Shown: positions 1 through 7,147 of the stretch, piece after piece | Layout: each line of letters starts with the position of its first letter | How positions within the stretch are numbered: position 1 is the stretch's first letter | Origin: Anaerolineae bacterium | Lineage (GTDB): Bacteria > Chloroflexota > Anaerolineae > Aggregatilineales > Phototrophicaceae | Direction of reading: 5' to 3' | Assembly (NCBI GenBank): GCA_020849765.1 | Contig: JADLAY010000015.1 | Location: 1 to 46,499, forward strand | DNA length: 46,499 nt | The notes under the pieces: generated by a model | The model's input: only the letters and a program-made list of their open reading frames with translations | Databases searched by the model: none | What the model was told of the DNA's origin: nothing | Program-made: the position numbers and the translations under genes

Positions 1-41
1 CAAGCAAAAATCGTCGAATGTGTGTATCCTGAACATGACAT
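1..41 (-). mobile_element. Possible 5' end of a transposase gene cut by the window edge
   Basis: On the minus strand an ATG at 36-34, preceded by GGAG, opens a frame reading MFRIHTFDDFCL that runs off the window. This resembles the first residues of some IS transposases, but twelve residues are too few to identify a family. A second ATG at 41-39 opens another frame. Support for a mobile element comes mainly from the 14-bp sequence at 107-120 that recurs inverted at the other window edge. The call is tentative; it could equally be the start of an ordinary gene. Confidence 0.25.
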
Positions 42-106
42 CTCCGTGTGGTGTTGTGTTTCGTCGCCTTCACCTTATCGGAGATGTCTTTCCTTGCCAA
101 CTTCAA

Positions 107-120
107 CTAGCACAACTGCT
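107..120 (+). repeat. 14-bp sequence recurring inverted at the right window edge
   Basis: CTAGCACAACTGCT here is matched exactly, in the opposite orientation, at 46387-46400. The position of both copies within about 120 bases of the window ends suggests that the segment is bounded by copies of the same element, for example IS ends. Confidence 0.5.
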
Positions 121-144
121 CTTCAGTATGCTTGATTTGTTCTA

Positions 145-166
145 GCCGACCGGTTGACCGGTCGGC
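145..166. promoter_or_regulatory. 22-bp palindrome, operator-like or terminator hairpin
   Basis: GCCGACCGGT and ACCGGTCGGC form perfect 10-bp arms around TG. There is no T-run on either side, so an intrinsic terminator for the leftward gene ending at 221 is possible but not typical. The GACCGGTC core resembles operators bound by TetR-type repressors; the site would then belong to a leftward gene beyond the edge. Confidence 0.4.
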
Positions 167-220
167 GACGCGAGCATTTAACTACGCTATTTTGGCAGCT
201 GTCTTTACCTCGTTTTCGAT

Positions 221-664
221 TCACCCCTCTGCTGTCGGGCACGCGCCCTCGCTGCTGCTGGTGTACGACCAGTCCGACGTCGTATCAGCACGCTCGTAGC
301 ATTCGCAGTAGGTGACGGAGTCTTCGCTGCCCTGCCACAGCCAGTAGCGGACGTCCGTTTGCAGGCACAGATCGGCGTCGGTGCGCTCCGCGACCCAGGC
401 ATTCGAATAGCCGAAGCCGCGCTCATCCGCGTTGCTGATCAGCCACAGCCGCGCCTGCTGATCCGGCGCGTCACCCGTGCTGACGGCGATCTCGCCGCGC
501 GTCAGGATGATGAAGAAGGCGACCGGGATCAGGATCAACAGCGCGAACCAGATCACCAGGGCGATGACGCAGCCGGGCCGCCGCAGCGGGTGGCGCTTCT
601 GCGGCGCGCGCGACGGCACGTAGCGAATCTGGACGTTGTCTTTCTGCGGTGGCGTTTGCGCCAT
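221..664 (-). CDS. Small single-pass membrane protein of unknown function
   Basis: This 147-residue protein has a basic, proline-rich cytoplasmic N-terminus (residues 1-31), one hydrophobic segment at about 32-54 (CVIALVIWFALLILIPVAFF) and a polar, presumably extracytoplasmic domain with three cysteines near residues 99, 119 and 121 and a fourth close to the C-terminus. The topology follows from the positive-inside rule. I do not recognise a family. The start is supported by AGGAAT just upstream, which overlaps the stop codon of proS; the gap to proS is nine bases, so both are probably on one mRNA. No function can be inferred from proS beyond co-expression. Confidence 0.75.
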   Translation of the reverse strand: MAQTPPQKDNVQIRYVPSRAPQKRHPLRRPGCVIALVIWFALLILIPVAFFIILTRGEIAVSTGDAPDQQARLWLISNADERGFGYSNAWVAERTDADLCLQTDVRYWLWQGSEDSVTYCECYERADTTSDWSYTSSSEGACPTAEG

Positions 665-673
665 GAAGGATTC

Positions 674-2443
674 CTATTCTCGAAACGGGACATCGACGAC
701 GGTCGCATCGATCTCTGCGCGCAGCGCACGCAGTTCTGCCTGGACGAAGGTGACCGCCGCATCGACCGGCACGATTGCCCCCGCCTGCGCGCCGCGCCGC
801 TTGATCTCGACGCCGCCCTCGGCCAGCGCCCTGGCCCCGGCCACAATCCGCAGCGGCAGCCCGATCAGATCCGCATCGTTGAACTTGACGCCGGGCCGCT
901 CCTCGCGGTCGTCGTAAAGCACCTCGACGCCCTCGCGGCTCAAGTCGACGTACAGGCGCTCGGCCGCGGCGCGCACGGCTGGATTATCGCCGCCCGCCAG
1001 CACCAGATGCACCTGGAACGGCGCAATCGTCACCGGCCAGATCAAGCCCTGAGCGTCGTTGTGTTCCTCGGCGACGCAGGCCAGCAGCCGCCCGACGCCG
1101 ATGCCATACGACCCCATAATGACGGGCTGCGCAGTCCCATTCTCGTCCAGGAAGGTCGCGCCGAGCGCCGCGCTATACCGCGTGCCCAGCTTGAAGATGT
1201 TGCCGACCTCGACCCCGCGCACACTCCGCAGCGGCTCGCCGCAGTGCGGGCAGGCATCACCGTCGCGCGCTGCCGCAATATCCGCCACGATCGCCGCCGT
1301 GTAGTCGCGTCCATAGTTGCTGTTGATGAAATGGTAGCCGCTTTCGTTGGCCCCGGCGACCAGATTGGGTGACGATTCGACCGAGTCGTCGACGATGACC
1401 AGCACGTCCGCCGCGCCGATGGCCGAGCCATAGCCCGGCACCGCCCCGGACGCCGCGATCTCATCCTCAGTCGCCGGACGCAGCGCCTTGGCCTTGAGCG
1501 CGTTGGCCAGCTTCGTCTCGTTGATGTCCATGTCGCCGCGGATGATCGCCAGCACGAAGCGGTCGGCGTAACCATCGTCCTGCGGCATTGTCGCCACCTG
1601 GAAGAAGGCTTTGGCCGTCTTCGACTTCGGGATCTTGAGATAGTCGGCCAGCGATTCAATCGTCGTTGTGCCCGGCGTGGCGACCTTCTCCAGCGGCAGC
1701 GCATCCTCGTCATCACCGAGCGGCTTGCGGAAGCGTGCCACCTCGCGATTGGCCGCGTAGTCGCAGTTGTCGCAGACGAACAGCGTGTCCTCGCCGATCG
1801 GCGCCAGGTACATGAACTCGTGCGCCAGGCTGCCGCCCATCATGCCCGTATCCGAGCCGACCGCCAGCACCGGCAGCCCGCAGCGATGGTAGATGTTGTA
1901 GTAGGCCTGGTAGTGGCGGCGATACTGCACATCCAGCCCGTCCCAATTGACATCGAGGCTGTAGCTGTCCTTCATCGTGAATTCGCGCACGCGGATCAGC
2001 CCGGCGCGCGAACGCGGTTCGTCGCGGAACTTGGTCTGGATCTGGTAGACCAGCCGCGGCAGTTGGCGGTAGGAGCTGATCTCGCGGCGGACGAGATCGG
2101 CGACGACTTCCTCGTGCGTCATGCCGAGCACCATGTCGCGGTCGGCGCGGTCTTTGAAGCGCGCCATCTCCGGCCCGACCTGATACCAGCGCCCGGTCTC
2201 CTTCCAGATCTCCGCCGGCTGCACGACCGGCATCGTAATCTCCTGCCCGCCGATGGCATCCATCTCCTCGCGGATGATCGACTCGATCTTGCGCATCGCG
2301 CGCACGCCGAGCGTCAGGTACGAGAAGATGCCGGACGACAACTGGCGGATGAAGCCCGCGCGCACCAGCAGTTGATAGCTGGTCACGTCGGCTTCGGCGG
2401 GTGCTTGCCGCAGCGTCTGGCTGAACAGGTTACTCATGCGCAT
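674..2443 (-). CDS. proS: Proline--tRNA ligase, bacterial type with editing domain
   Basis: This class II aminoacyl-tRNA synthetase charges tRNA-Pro with proline in the cytoplasm. The 589-residue length fits the bacterial-type enzyme. Visible features are the N-terminal NLFSQTLRQAP block, motif 2 (KFRDEPRSRAGLIRVREFTM) leading into KDSYS, an inserted editing domain (about residues 230-390, with KSKTAKAFF and AASGAVPGYGSAIG) that in this family hydrolyses Ala-tRNA-Pro, motif 3 (SYGIGVGRLLA) and a C-terminal anticodon-binding domain. The start at 2443 is preferred over an upstream in-frame ATG at 2476 because AGGAA lies eight bases ahead; an ATG six bases further in (2437) is also possible. The small membrane protein follows nine bases downstream. 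Confidence 0.97.
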   Translation of the reverse strand: MRMSNLFSQTLRQAPAEADVTSYQLLVRAGFIRQLSSGIFSYLTLGVRAMRKIESIIREEMDAIGGQEITMPVVQPAEIWKETGRWYQVGPEMARFKDRADRDMVLGMTHEEVVADLVRREISSYRQLPRLVYQIQTKFRDEPRSRAGLIRVREFTMKDSYSLDVNWDGLDVQYRRHYQAYYNIYHRCGLPVLAVGSDTGMMGGSLAHEFMYLAPIGEDTLFVCDNCDYAANREVARFRKPLGDDEDALPLEKVATPGTTTIESLADYLKIPKSKTAKAFFQVATMPQDDGYADRFVLAIIRGDMDINETKLANALKAKALRPATEDEIAASGAVPGYGSAIGAADVLVIVDDSVESSPNLVAGANESGYHFINSNYGRDYTAAIVADIAAARDGDACPHCGEPLRSVRGVEVGNIFKLGTRYSAALGATFLDENGTAQPVIMGSYGIGVGRLLACVAEEHNDAQGLIWPVTIAPFQVHLVLAGGDNPAVRAAAERLYVDLSREGVEVLYDDREERPGVKFNDADLIGLPLRIVAGARALAEGGVEIKRRGAQAGAIVPVDAAVTFVQAELRALRAEIDATVVDVPFRE

Positions 2444-2563
2444 GATCTGATTCCTGCCTCGAACGTGTCCGCACATAAACCGATGATACGTTGAATGCGG
2501 TCGCTCGGCTAGCGTTTCGCATCATTCCGCAACCCGGTGCCCGACGTTCACGCGTGTTGATTC

Positions 2564-2734
2564 ATGGAGATGACAGCATATAATCGACTGGCGCGCACCT
2601 ACCTGGCGAAATCCGACTATTCGAGCGGGCAAATCGCCTTCCTGCTCGGCTATGAAGACCCCAATTCATTCTTCCGGGCCTTTCGTGCCTGGACGGGACA
2701 AACACCCGAAGGTGTTCGAGCACAAGCGCAGTAG
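2564..2734 (+). pseudogene. AraC-family regulator remnant, second helix-turn-helix only
   Basis: A 56-codon frame encodes LAKSDYSSGQIAFLLGYEDP followed by SFFRAFRAWTGQTPEGVR, the characteristic second helix-turn-helix and C-terminus of AraC/XylS regulators. The family is usually about 250-300 residues, with two helix-turn-helix units preceded by a ligand domain. An in-frame TGA at 2558 and the lack of upstream homology show that everything before the last unit is missing. It is most simply a decayed gene; independent translation from the ATG at 2564 cannot be excluded. It ends 35 bases before the LtrA-like gene. Confidence 0.75.
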
Positions 2735-2769
2735 TTCATCCTGAATTGCAGGCCGAGAAGGGCTAACCC

Positions 2770-4020
2770 ATGGCTATCGTCGTGCGCAGATTCCGGCAGT
2801 GGTGGCAGATCCCGCGCAACATCCGCGACCGCCCGCAGCATCGCCAGGTGACGTTCCTGGAGTTGTTCTACGACCTGGTCTACGTGGTGTTGATCTCCGA
2901 ATTGACTCATGCGCTGGCCCAACACGTCGATCTGGAACATGTCGCCAACTTCGCCTTCTTGTTCATGATCGTCTGGTGGGCATGGCTGAACGGCACAACC
3001 TACCATGAGCTGCACGGCAACAACGACATTCGGACGCGGGTCTTCACCTTCCTGCAGATGTTTTGTGTCGCCGCGATGGCGATCTTCGCGCACGATGCGC
3101 TGGGTGAAACGTCAACCGGCTTTGCCATCGCCTTCGCGGCCTTCCAGTTGATCCTGATCTTTCTCTGGTGGCGAACAGGCGTCCACGACCCGAATCACCG
3201 CGCACTCTCCCGCCCCTATTCGGCGACATTTCTGATCAACACCCTGCTCTTCGCCGGATCTGTGTTCGTGGAGCCCCCCTTGCGCTTTGGTATGTGGGCA
3301 CTAGCAACGCTGATCGCGATTCTGCTGCCCGTCTACACCTTCAGTTTAGGTCGAAATAATCCAGCCATCCAGACGCAAATTGACCTCAGCCTGACCGCAA
3401 CGCCATCGTTCATCGAGCGCATGGGGCTGTTCACCATCATTGTGCTCGGCGAAGTCATCGTCGGCGTGGTGCAGGGCGTTGCCGGGCATCACGATCTTGA
3501 CGGGGAGGTCATCGTGATTGGCGGGCTGGGCATGCTGCTCGCGATTGGCCTGTGGTGGGTTTACTTCGACTACGTTTCGCATCGCAAGCCACGGGCGGGC
3601 ACACGGTGGATGTCAATCTGGATGTACGCCCACCTCCCCGTGACTGCGGGCATTGCCAGCATCGGAGCGGCCATCCTGAATGTGATCGAACAGGCCGGAG
3701 AACAGTTGCCAGTGGATGTTCGCTGGCTGCTCGTGTGCGCGATTGCGGTGACGTTGGTGGGCATCGCCGGCCTGATCGAGACCATCGACGCACCCACGGT
3801 GGATCGTCGAACCCAGCGCATCGGTGCACTTGCGATGGTATTGGCAGCCGCCATGATCGCCGCGATGGGGTTCTCCAATCTCCAGACGATTCCGCTCCTC
3901 GTCGTCATCGCCCTGCTCTTGCTTGCTCCCGTCTTCCTGGGCTTACTGTCCTGGCTGCGCTCGCTTGAAGCCCCCATGGGAGAGACAGGACCTGCAACCG
4001 ATGAAATGCGGTCACCATGA
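2770..4020 (+). CDS. LtrA-family membrane protein (low temperature requirement A)
   Basis: This 416-residue polytopic protein opens with the family signature RQVTFLELFYDLVYVVLISE-like region (residues 24-45) and has about ten to twelve hydrophobic segments through residue 400. The GLFTIIVLGEVIVGVVQG segment near residues 220-240 is also typical. LtrA was named in Listeria for growth in the cold, but the biochemical role of the family is unknown. The start is supported by AAGGGC eight bases upstream. The gene overlaps nothing upstream except the AraC remnant region, which might once have regulated it. The C-terminus ends in ATGA, where a 21-codon frame begins that I do not accept as a gene. 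Confidence 0.9.
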   Translation: MAIVVRRFRQWWQIPRNIRDRPQHRQVTFLELFYDLVYVVLISELTHALAQHVDLEHVANFAFLFMIVWWAWLNGTTYHELHGNNDIRTRVFTFLQMFCVAAMAIFAHDALGETSTGFAIAFAAFQLILIFLWWRTGVHDPNHRALSRPYSATFLINTLLFAGSVFVEPPLRFGMWALATLIAILLPVYTFSLGRNNPAIQTQIDLSLTATPSFIERMGLFTIIVLGEVIVGVVQGVAGHHDLDGEVIVIGGLGMLLAIGLWWVYFDYVSHRKPRAGTRWMSIWMYAHLPVTAGIASIGAAILNVIEQAGEQLPVDVRWLLVCAIAVTLVGIAGLIETIDAPTVDRRTQRIGALAMVLAAAMIAAMGFSNLQTIPLLVVIALLLLAPVFLGLLSWLRSLEAPMGETGPATDEMRSP

Positions 4021-4099
4021 GCGAGGGTCTCACGCAAACGCTGCGAGCCGTCATTGATGAGTATCACGTCACCGTTGTATGATTCCCTCAGGAGACCCT

Positions 4100-4579
4100 A
4101 TGTCAGATCAAATTGCAGGCGGACGATTCGCGGAAGAACTCCGCCTGACCCTCGTCGAGACGTTTGAGAACGTCCACGGCCTCTACCTGGATCGCAACAC
4201 GTCGCTGTTCGAGACGCTCGCCACGATCACGGCGGAGGAAGCGTCGATCCCGGTCTCGGCGACTTGCGCCACCATCGCCGCCCAGGTCGAGCACGTGCGT
4301 TTCTACCTGGACGTGGTCGCGGATCACATGGAAGGCAAGGAAGAAGGCAAAATCGACTGGGGTGAGATCTGGCGCACGGTCAGCGCCGTCACACCGGAGG
4401 AATGGGAAGCGAGCAAAGCGCGGCTCGAAGGCAGCTACCGGCGCGTGGTCGGCATCATCACGACGCGGACGTGGGAACACGAAGACGCCCTGTTCGACGC
4501 CTTCGGCGTCCTGGCGCACACGGCCTATCACCTGGGCGAAATCCGCCAGGCGACGTGCACGGTCAAGGTGGGGAAATAG
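4100..4579 (+). CDS. DinB-fold protein
   Basis: The 159-residue protein looks like a DinB/YfiT-type four-helix bundle. Candidate metal-ligand histidines are in AAQVEHVRFYLDVVADH (about residues 61-77) and in the C-terminal AHTAYHLGEIRQ segment, the usual positions of the second and third ligands. Members include thiol-dependent transferases, but most are uncharacterised. The start at 4100 is chosen for the AGGAG five bases upstream rather than an in-frame ATG at 4079. It is one of three DinB-fold genes in the window and converges on the toxin-antitoxin pair. Confidence 0.75.
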   Translation: MSDQIAGGRFAEELRLTLVETFENVHGLYLDRNTSLFETLATITAEEASIPVSATCATIAAQVEHVRFYLDVVADHMEGKEEGKIDWGEIWRTVSAVTPEEWEASKARLEGSYRRVVGIITTRTWEHEDALFDAFGVLAHTAYHLGEIRQATCTVKVGK

Positions 4580-4587
4580 CTCAAGGC

Positions 4588-4971
4588 TTAATCGTAGGGC
4601 TTGACTGCCAGGCCGCCGATCAACCGGGTCATATCTTTCAGATTGTGCGTGTACAGCGGCAGTTGCAGCCGGTAGGCGACCGATGCAATGAAACAGTCGC
4701 CTGCTGCCAGGCCGTGGCTGAGGCGATACTTCTCCATCTGCTGCATTGCCCAGTCTTGATCGCCGGACGTAAGGTGAATGAGATCAAATTGGCCTAGAAG
4801 CGCTTTGCAGGTAGTCTGTTTTGCTTTACTCCCTGCACCATACATGACTTCCATCCAGGTGATAGGAGCGATGCCAAGCGACTGAGGGAGCGACTCGTAC
4901 CACCTGAGTGCGGGCGCGTAGCGGCGATACAAGTGAATGACCACGGTCGTATCTGCAATCGCAATTGTCAT
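4588..4971 (-). CDS. PIN-domain ribonuclease toxin (VapC-like)
   Basis: This 127-residue single-domain PIN protein is expected to cut RNA with a bound Mg2+ or Mn2+ cluster. Acidic residues fit the family: Asp7 in IADTTVVIH, Glu41 in ITWMEVMYG, Asp92 in AAGDCFIA, and the final THNLKDM block with Asp113. The first motif reads D-T-T rather than the common D-T-S/N. Its start codon overlaps the antitoxin stop (ATGA, 4971-4968), the usual order and coupling of type II modules. The cellular target cannot be read from the sequence; tRNA or rRNA cleavage is known for some VapC proteins. Confidence 0.88.
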   Translation of the reverse strand: MTIAIADTTVVIHLYRRYAPALRWYESLPQSLGIAPITWMEVMYGAGSKAKQTTCKALLGQFDLIHLTSGDQDWAMQQMEKYRLSHGLAAGDCFIASVAYRLQLPLYTHNLKDMTRLIGGLAVKPYD

Positions 4972-5264
4972 TCTTCTTCGTCCAGGTCGCCGAGTCGCTG
5001 CTTTCTCTCATCGCGCCGAATCTGCCTGACCCATTCAACCGGATCTTCGATCTCCGGATACTTCATCTCAATTGGGCCAAGCTCGTCCAGCAGGCGCAGC
5101 AAGTTACGTCCCCAATGTTCTTCCGGCTGATTCTCATCGGACGGGACAACGGCGATTTCGCGTTCAATAGATGACGCAACTTGCTCGATCAGTTGCAGTC
5201 GCTCTTTAGGCGCCAATTTGAGCGCAAGCGCCAACGCTTCTTCGAGTGATGCAGCCGTGCTCAT
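4968..5264 (-). CDS. Putative antitoxin partner of the PIN toxin
   Basis: The 98-residue acidic protein has an N-terminal amphipathic stretch (EEALALALKLAPKERLQLIE) reminiscent of addiction-module component proteins and a charged C-terminus ending DEEE. No clear ribbon-helix-helix or AbrB domain is visible, so the assignment rests on gene order, size, acidity and the ATGA overlap with the toxin. The start at 5264 is preferred over one at 5288 because GGAGGA lies about eight bases upstream. Autoregulation by the pair would be normal for such modules but no operator was recognised. Confidence 0.72.
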   Translation of the reverse strand: MSTAASLEEALALALKLAPKERLQLIEQVASSIEREIAVVPSDENQPEEHWGRNLLRLLDELGPIEMKYPEIEDPVEWVRQIRRDERKQRLGDLDEEE

Positions 5265-5292
5265 TTGCCAAATCCTCCAAGACTTCACCCCT

Positions 5293-5298
5293 ATTATA
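5293..5298 (-). promoter_or_regulatory. Candidate -10 box of the toxin-antitoxin operon
   Basis: On the minus strand TATAAT lies about 29 bases before the antitoxin start. No convincing -35 hexamer is seen at 17 bases' spacing, so only the -10 element is claimed. Confidence 0.4.
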
Positions 5299-5340
5299 CG
5301 TGTAGTTGTCTTGAACAGCGGGACAGTCTCTCCCAGTCTC

Positions 5341-6315
5341 CTACTTCCGCACTTCCTCCGAGCGATCGGTCGCGGGCGGCGGCTCGTAGGACAGCGCGGA
5401 GATCTCGTCGCGCCAGGCGGGCGTCATGTCCACGGCGAGCGCGGCCAGCGACGCTTCGAGCTGTTCGACGCTGCGCGCACCGATGATTGGCGCGGTGACC
5501 GCCGGGTGCGACATGACCCAGGCCACGGCCAGCGTCGCCGGGTGATGGCCCCGTTCGTTGGCGTGAGCCGCGAACTTCTCCGCCACCTCGAAGTTGAACG
5601 CATCCCCATAGCGCGCGGCATACATCGAATTGGTGACGATGCGCCCCTGCTCCGCCTTGCTCTGCGTCGTGTACTTGCCCGTGAGTAGACCGCCGCCGAG
5701 CGGGCTGTAGGGGATGACGCCGATCTGCTTCGCCTCCGCCAGCGGCAGGATCTCGACCTCAGCCTGGCGCTTGACCAGGTTGTACATCGGCTGCAAAACT
5801 TCGATGCGCGCCAACCCTTCGTAAGCCGAGACGCCGAGTGCCGTCGCGATCTGCCAGGCGGCCCAGTTGCTCAGCGCCGGGTAGACGACCTTGCCCTGAC
5901 GCACCAGATTGTCGAGCGTGCGGATCGTGTCCTCAATCGGCGTGTCCGGGTCGAAGCGATGGACGAAATAGACGTCGATGCGGTCGGTGTTCAGCCGCTT
6001 GAGGCTGCGTTCGACCTGAAGCTGGATATGGCGGCGTGATGCGCCCTGGTCGTTGACGTCGCCCCCCTGCGGAAAGCCGAACTTGGACGTGATCACGAGG
6101 TCGTCGCGGCTGCCGGCGATCAGCTTGCCCAGGATCTCCTCCGAGCGCCCGCCCGCGTAGCCATTGGCGCAGTCGAAGAAGTTGATGCCGACCTCGCGGC
6201 AGCGATTGAAGATGCGCGCCGATTCCGCTTCGTCCGCCGCCTCGCCGAAGGTCATCGTGCCCAGGCACAACGGCGATACTCGGACACCCGTCCGTCCCAA
6301 CAGGCGATAGTCCAT
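5341..6315 (-). CDS. Aldo/keto reductase
   Basis: This 324-residue cytoplasmic NADPH-dependent oxidoreductase has a TIM-barrel fold. Family marks are GRTGVRVSPLCLGTMTFG at the N-terminus, the catalytic Asp and Tyr region (FFDCANGYAGGRSEEILG), the Lys in LVITSKFGF, the His in DVYFVHRFDPD, and the C-terminal cofactor region APIIGARSVEQLEASL. It looks like the AKR group that contains YhdN/Tas-type and potassium-channel beta-like proteins; the substrate cannot be told. GGGAG eight bases upstream supports the start. It lies alone between the toxin-antitoxin module and the NUDIX gene, on the same strand. Confidence 0.92.
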   Translation of the reverse strand: MDYRLLGRTGVRVSPLCLGTMTFGEAADEAESARIFNRCREVGINFFDCANGYAGGRSEEILGKLIAGSRDDLVITSKFGFPQGGDVNDQGASRRHIQLQVERSLKRLNTDRIDVYFVHRFDPDTPIEDTIRTLDNLVRQGKVVYPALSNWAAWQIATALGVSAYEGLARIEVLQPMYNLVKRQAEVEILPLAEAKQIGVIPYSPLGGGLLTGKYTTQSKAEQGRIVTNSMYAARYGDAFNFEVAEKFAAHANERGHHPATLAVAWVMSHPAVTAPIIGARSVEQLEASLAALAVDMTPAWRDEISALSYEPPPATDRSEEVRK

Positions 6316-6451
6316 GTGTCGATCTCCCGCTCTACAACCCCGTGCCCGCTGCCGAGCACCGAACGATCTAGAGCGCCATGATAACGAACGAGGGATGCGC
6401 GCCGTAGAGCCAATCGGGAATGGACTGTCTAGATCGCTGCACTATTGTGGA

Positions 6452-6486
6452 GCTAATCCGCTAATTTGCTTCCCAGCTAATCCGCT
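6452..6486 (-). repeat. Octamer repeat tract overlapping the NUDIX gene end
   Basis: The plus strand reads GCTAATCC, GCTAATTT, GCTTCCCA, GCTAATCC, GCT in phase. The tract contains the stop codon of the minus-strand NUDIX gene (GGATTAG). It belongs to the same family as the tracts near 25820 and 29368. Confidence 0.85.
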
Positions 6487-6992
6487 CCCCCAAAGCGCAG
6501 CACAATCTGATCGTCCGCGTCGTAGCTGACGTGGACGTACAGCGGCGGATCGCCGGGCTTGAGCGCCAGGATGCGCGGCAGGATGATCGCCACATCTTCG
6601 ACCAGGTCGCGCGACTCGATCTCGCCGAGCGGCACCCACTCGAGCGTTCCTTCCTCGCTGTCGACCGTCTCGCGCGTATCGCTCTCGGCCAGGAAGACGA
6701 ACAGCGTGATGCCGCTCGCCATGCCCGTGTCGATGTTGTAGACCGCACACAGACGCAGATTGCGTGTGTGCAGCCCGGTCTCCTCCAGGATTTCACGCCG
6801 GGCGCTCGTCAGCGCATCCTCGTCGCGCTCGATGTGCCCGCCGACACCGTTGTACTGGTTCGGGAAGATGCGCTTGTGCGGCGCGCGTTTCATCAGCAGC
6901 ACGTCGCCGCCGTTACGCACGAAGCACAACGACCGCCCGACCGTCAGCCAGCGCCCCTCGGTATGCTGCGCGCCCTGTTCTTGCGCTCCCAT
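6477..6992 (-). CDS. NUDIX hydrolase
   Basis: The 171-residue protein hydrolyses a nucleoside diphosphate linked to another moiety. The complete NUDIX box GX5EX7REUXEEXGU is present at about residues 52-74 as G-HIERD-E-DALTSAR-REILEETGL, with the metal-binding Glu residues intact. The preceding PNQYNGVGGHI and the KRAPHK stretch resemble MutT-type 8-oxo-dGTPases and YvcI-like proteins, but the substrate is unknown. The last codons and stop fall inside an octamer repeat, so the original C-terminus may have been altered. Confidence 0.92.
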   Translation of the reverse strand: MGAQEQGAQHTEGRWLTVGRSLCFVRNGGDVLLMKRAPHKRIFPNQYNGVGGHIERDEDALTSARREILEETGLHTRNLRLCAVYNIDTGMASGITLFVFLAESDTRETVDSEEGTLEWVPLGEIESRDLVEDVAIILPRILALKPGDPPLYVHVSYDADDQIVLRFGGAD

Positions 6993-7147
6993 GTTCTCTG
7001 CCTTTCTCGCGCGGATGATTCAGCGCGTATTTGTCCTTCGCTTGGGCATCTGTGCCTGCTTTCTCTAAGTGGCAGGCTGACTCGCCGAACGTTAGAATTG
7101 GTAATGTGGTTGTGCTCGCATTGCTTTAGCCGAATCGGAGTATCTCA

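Noticed and set aside
359..1372. Long plus-strand open frame opposite proS
   Set aside because: It is the complementary shadow of a certain proS gene in GC-rich DNA, with arginine/aspartate-rich text and no ribosome site.
1820..2494. Second open frame opposite proS
   Set aside because: Same reason; composition typical of antisense frames.
4017..4082. 21-codon frame overlapping the LtrA-like stop by ATGA
   Set aside because: Too short, no recognisable motif and no evidence beyond the overlap.
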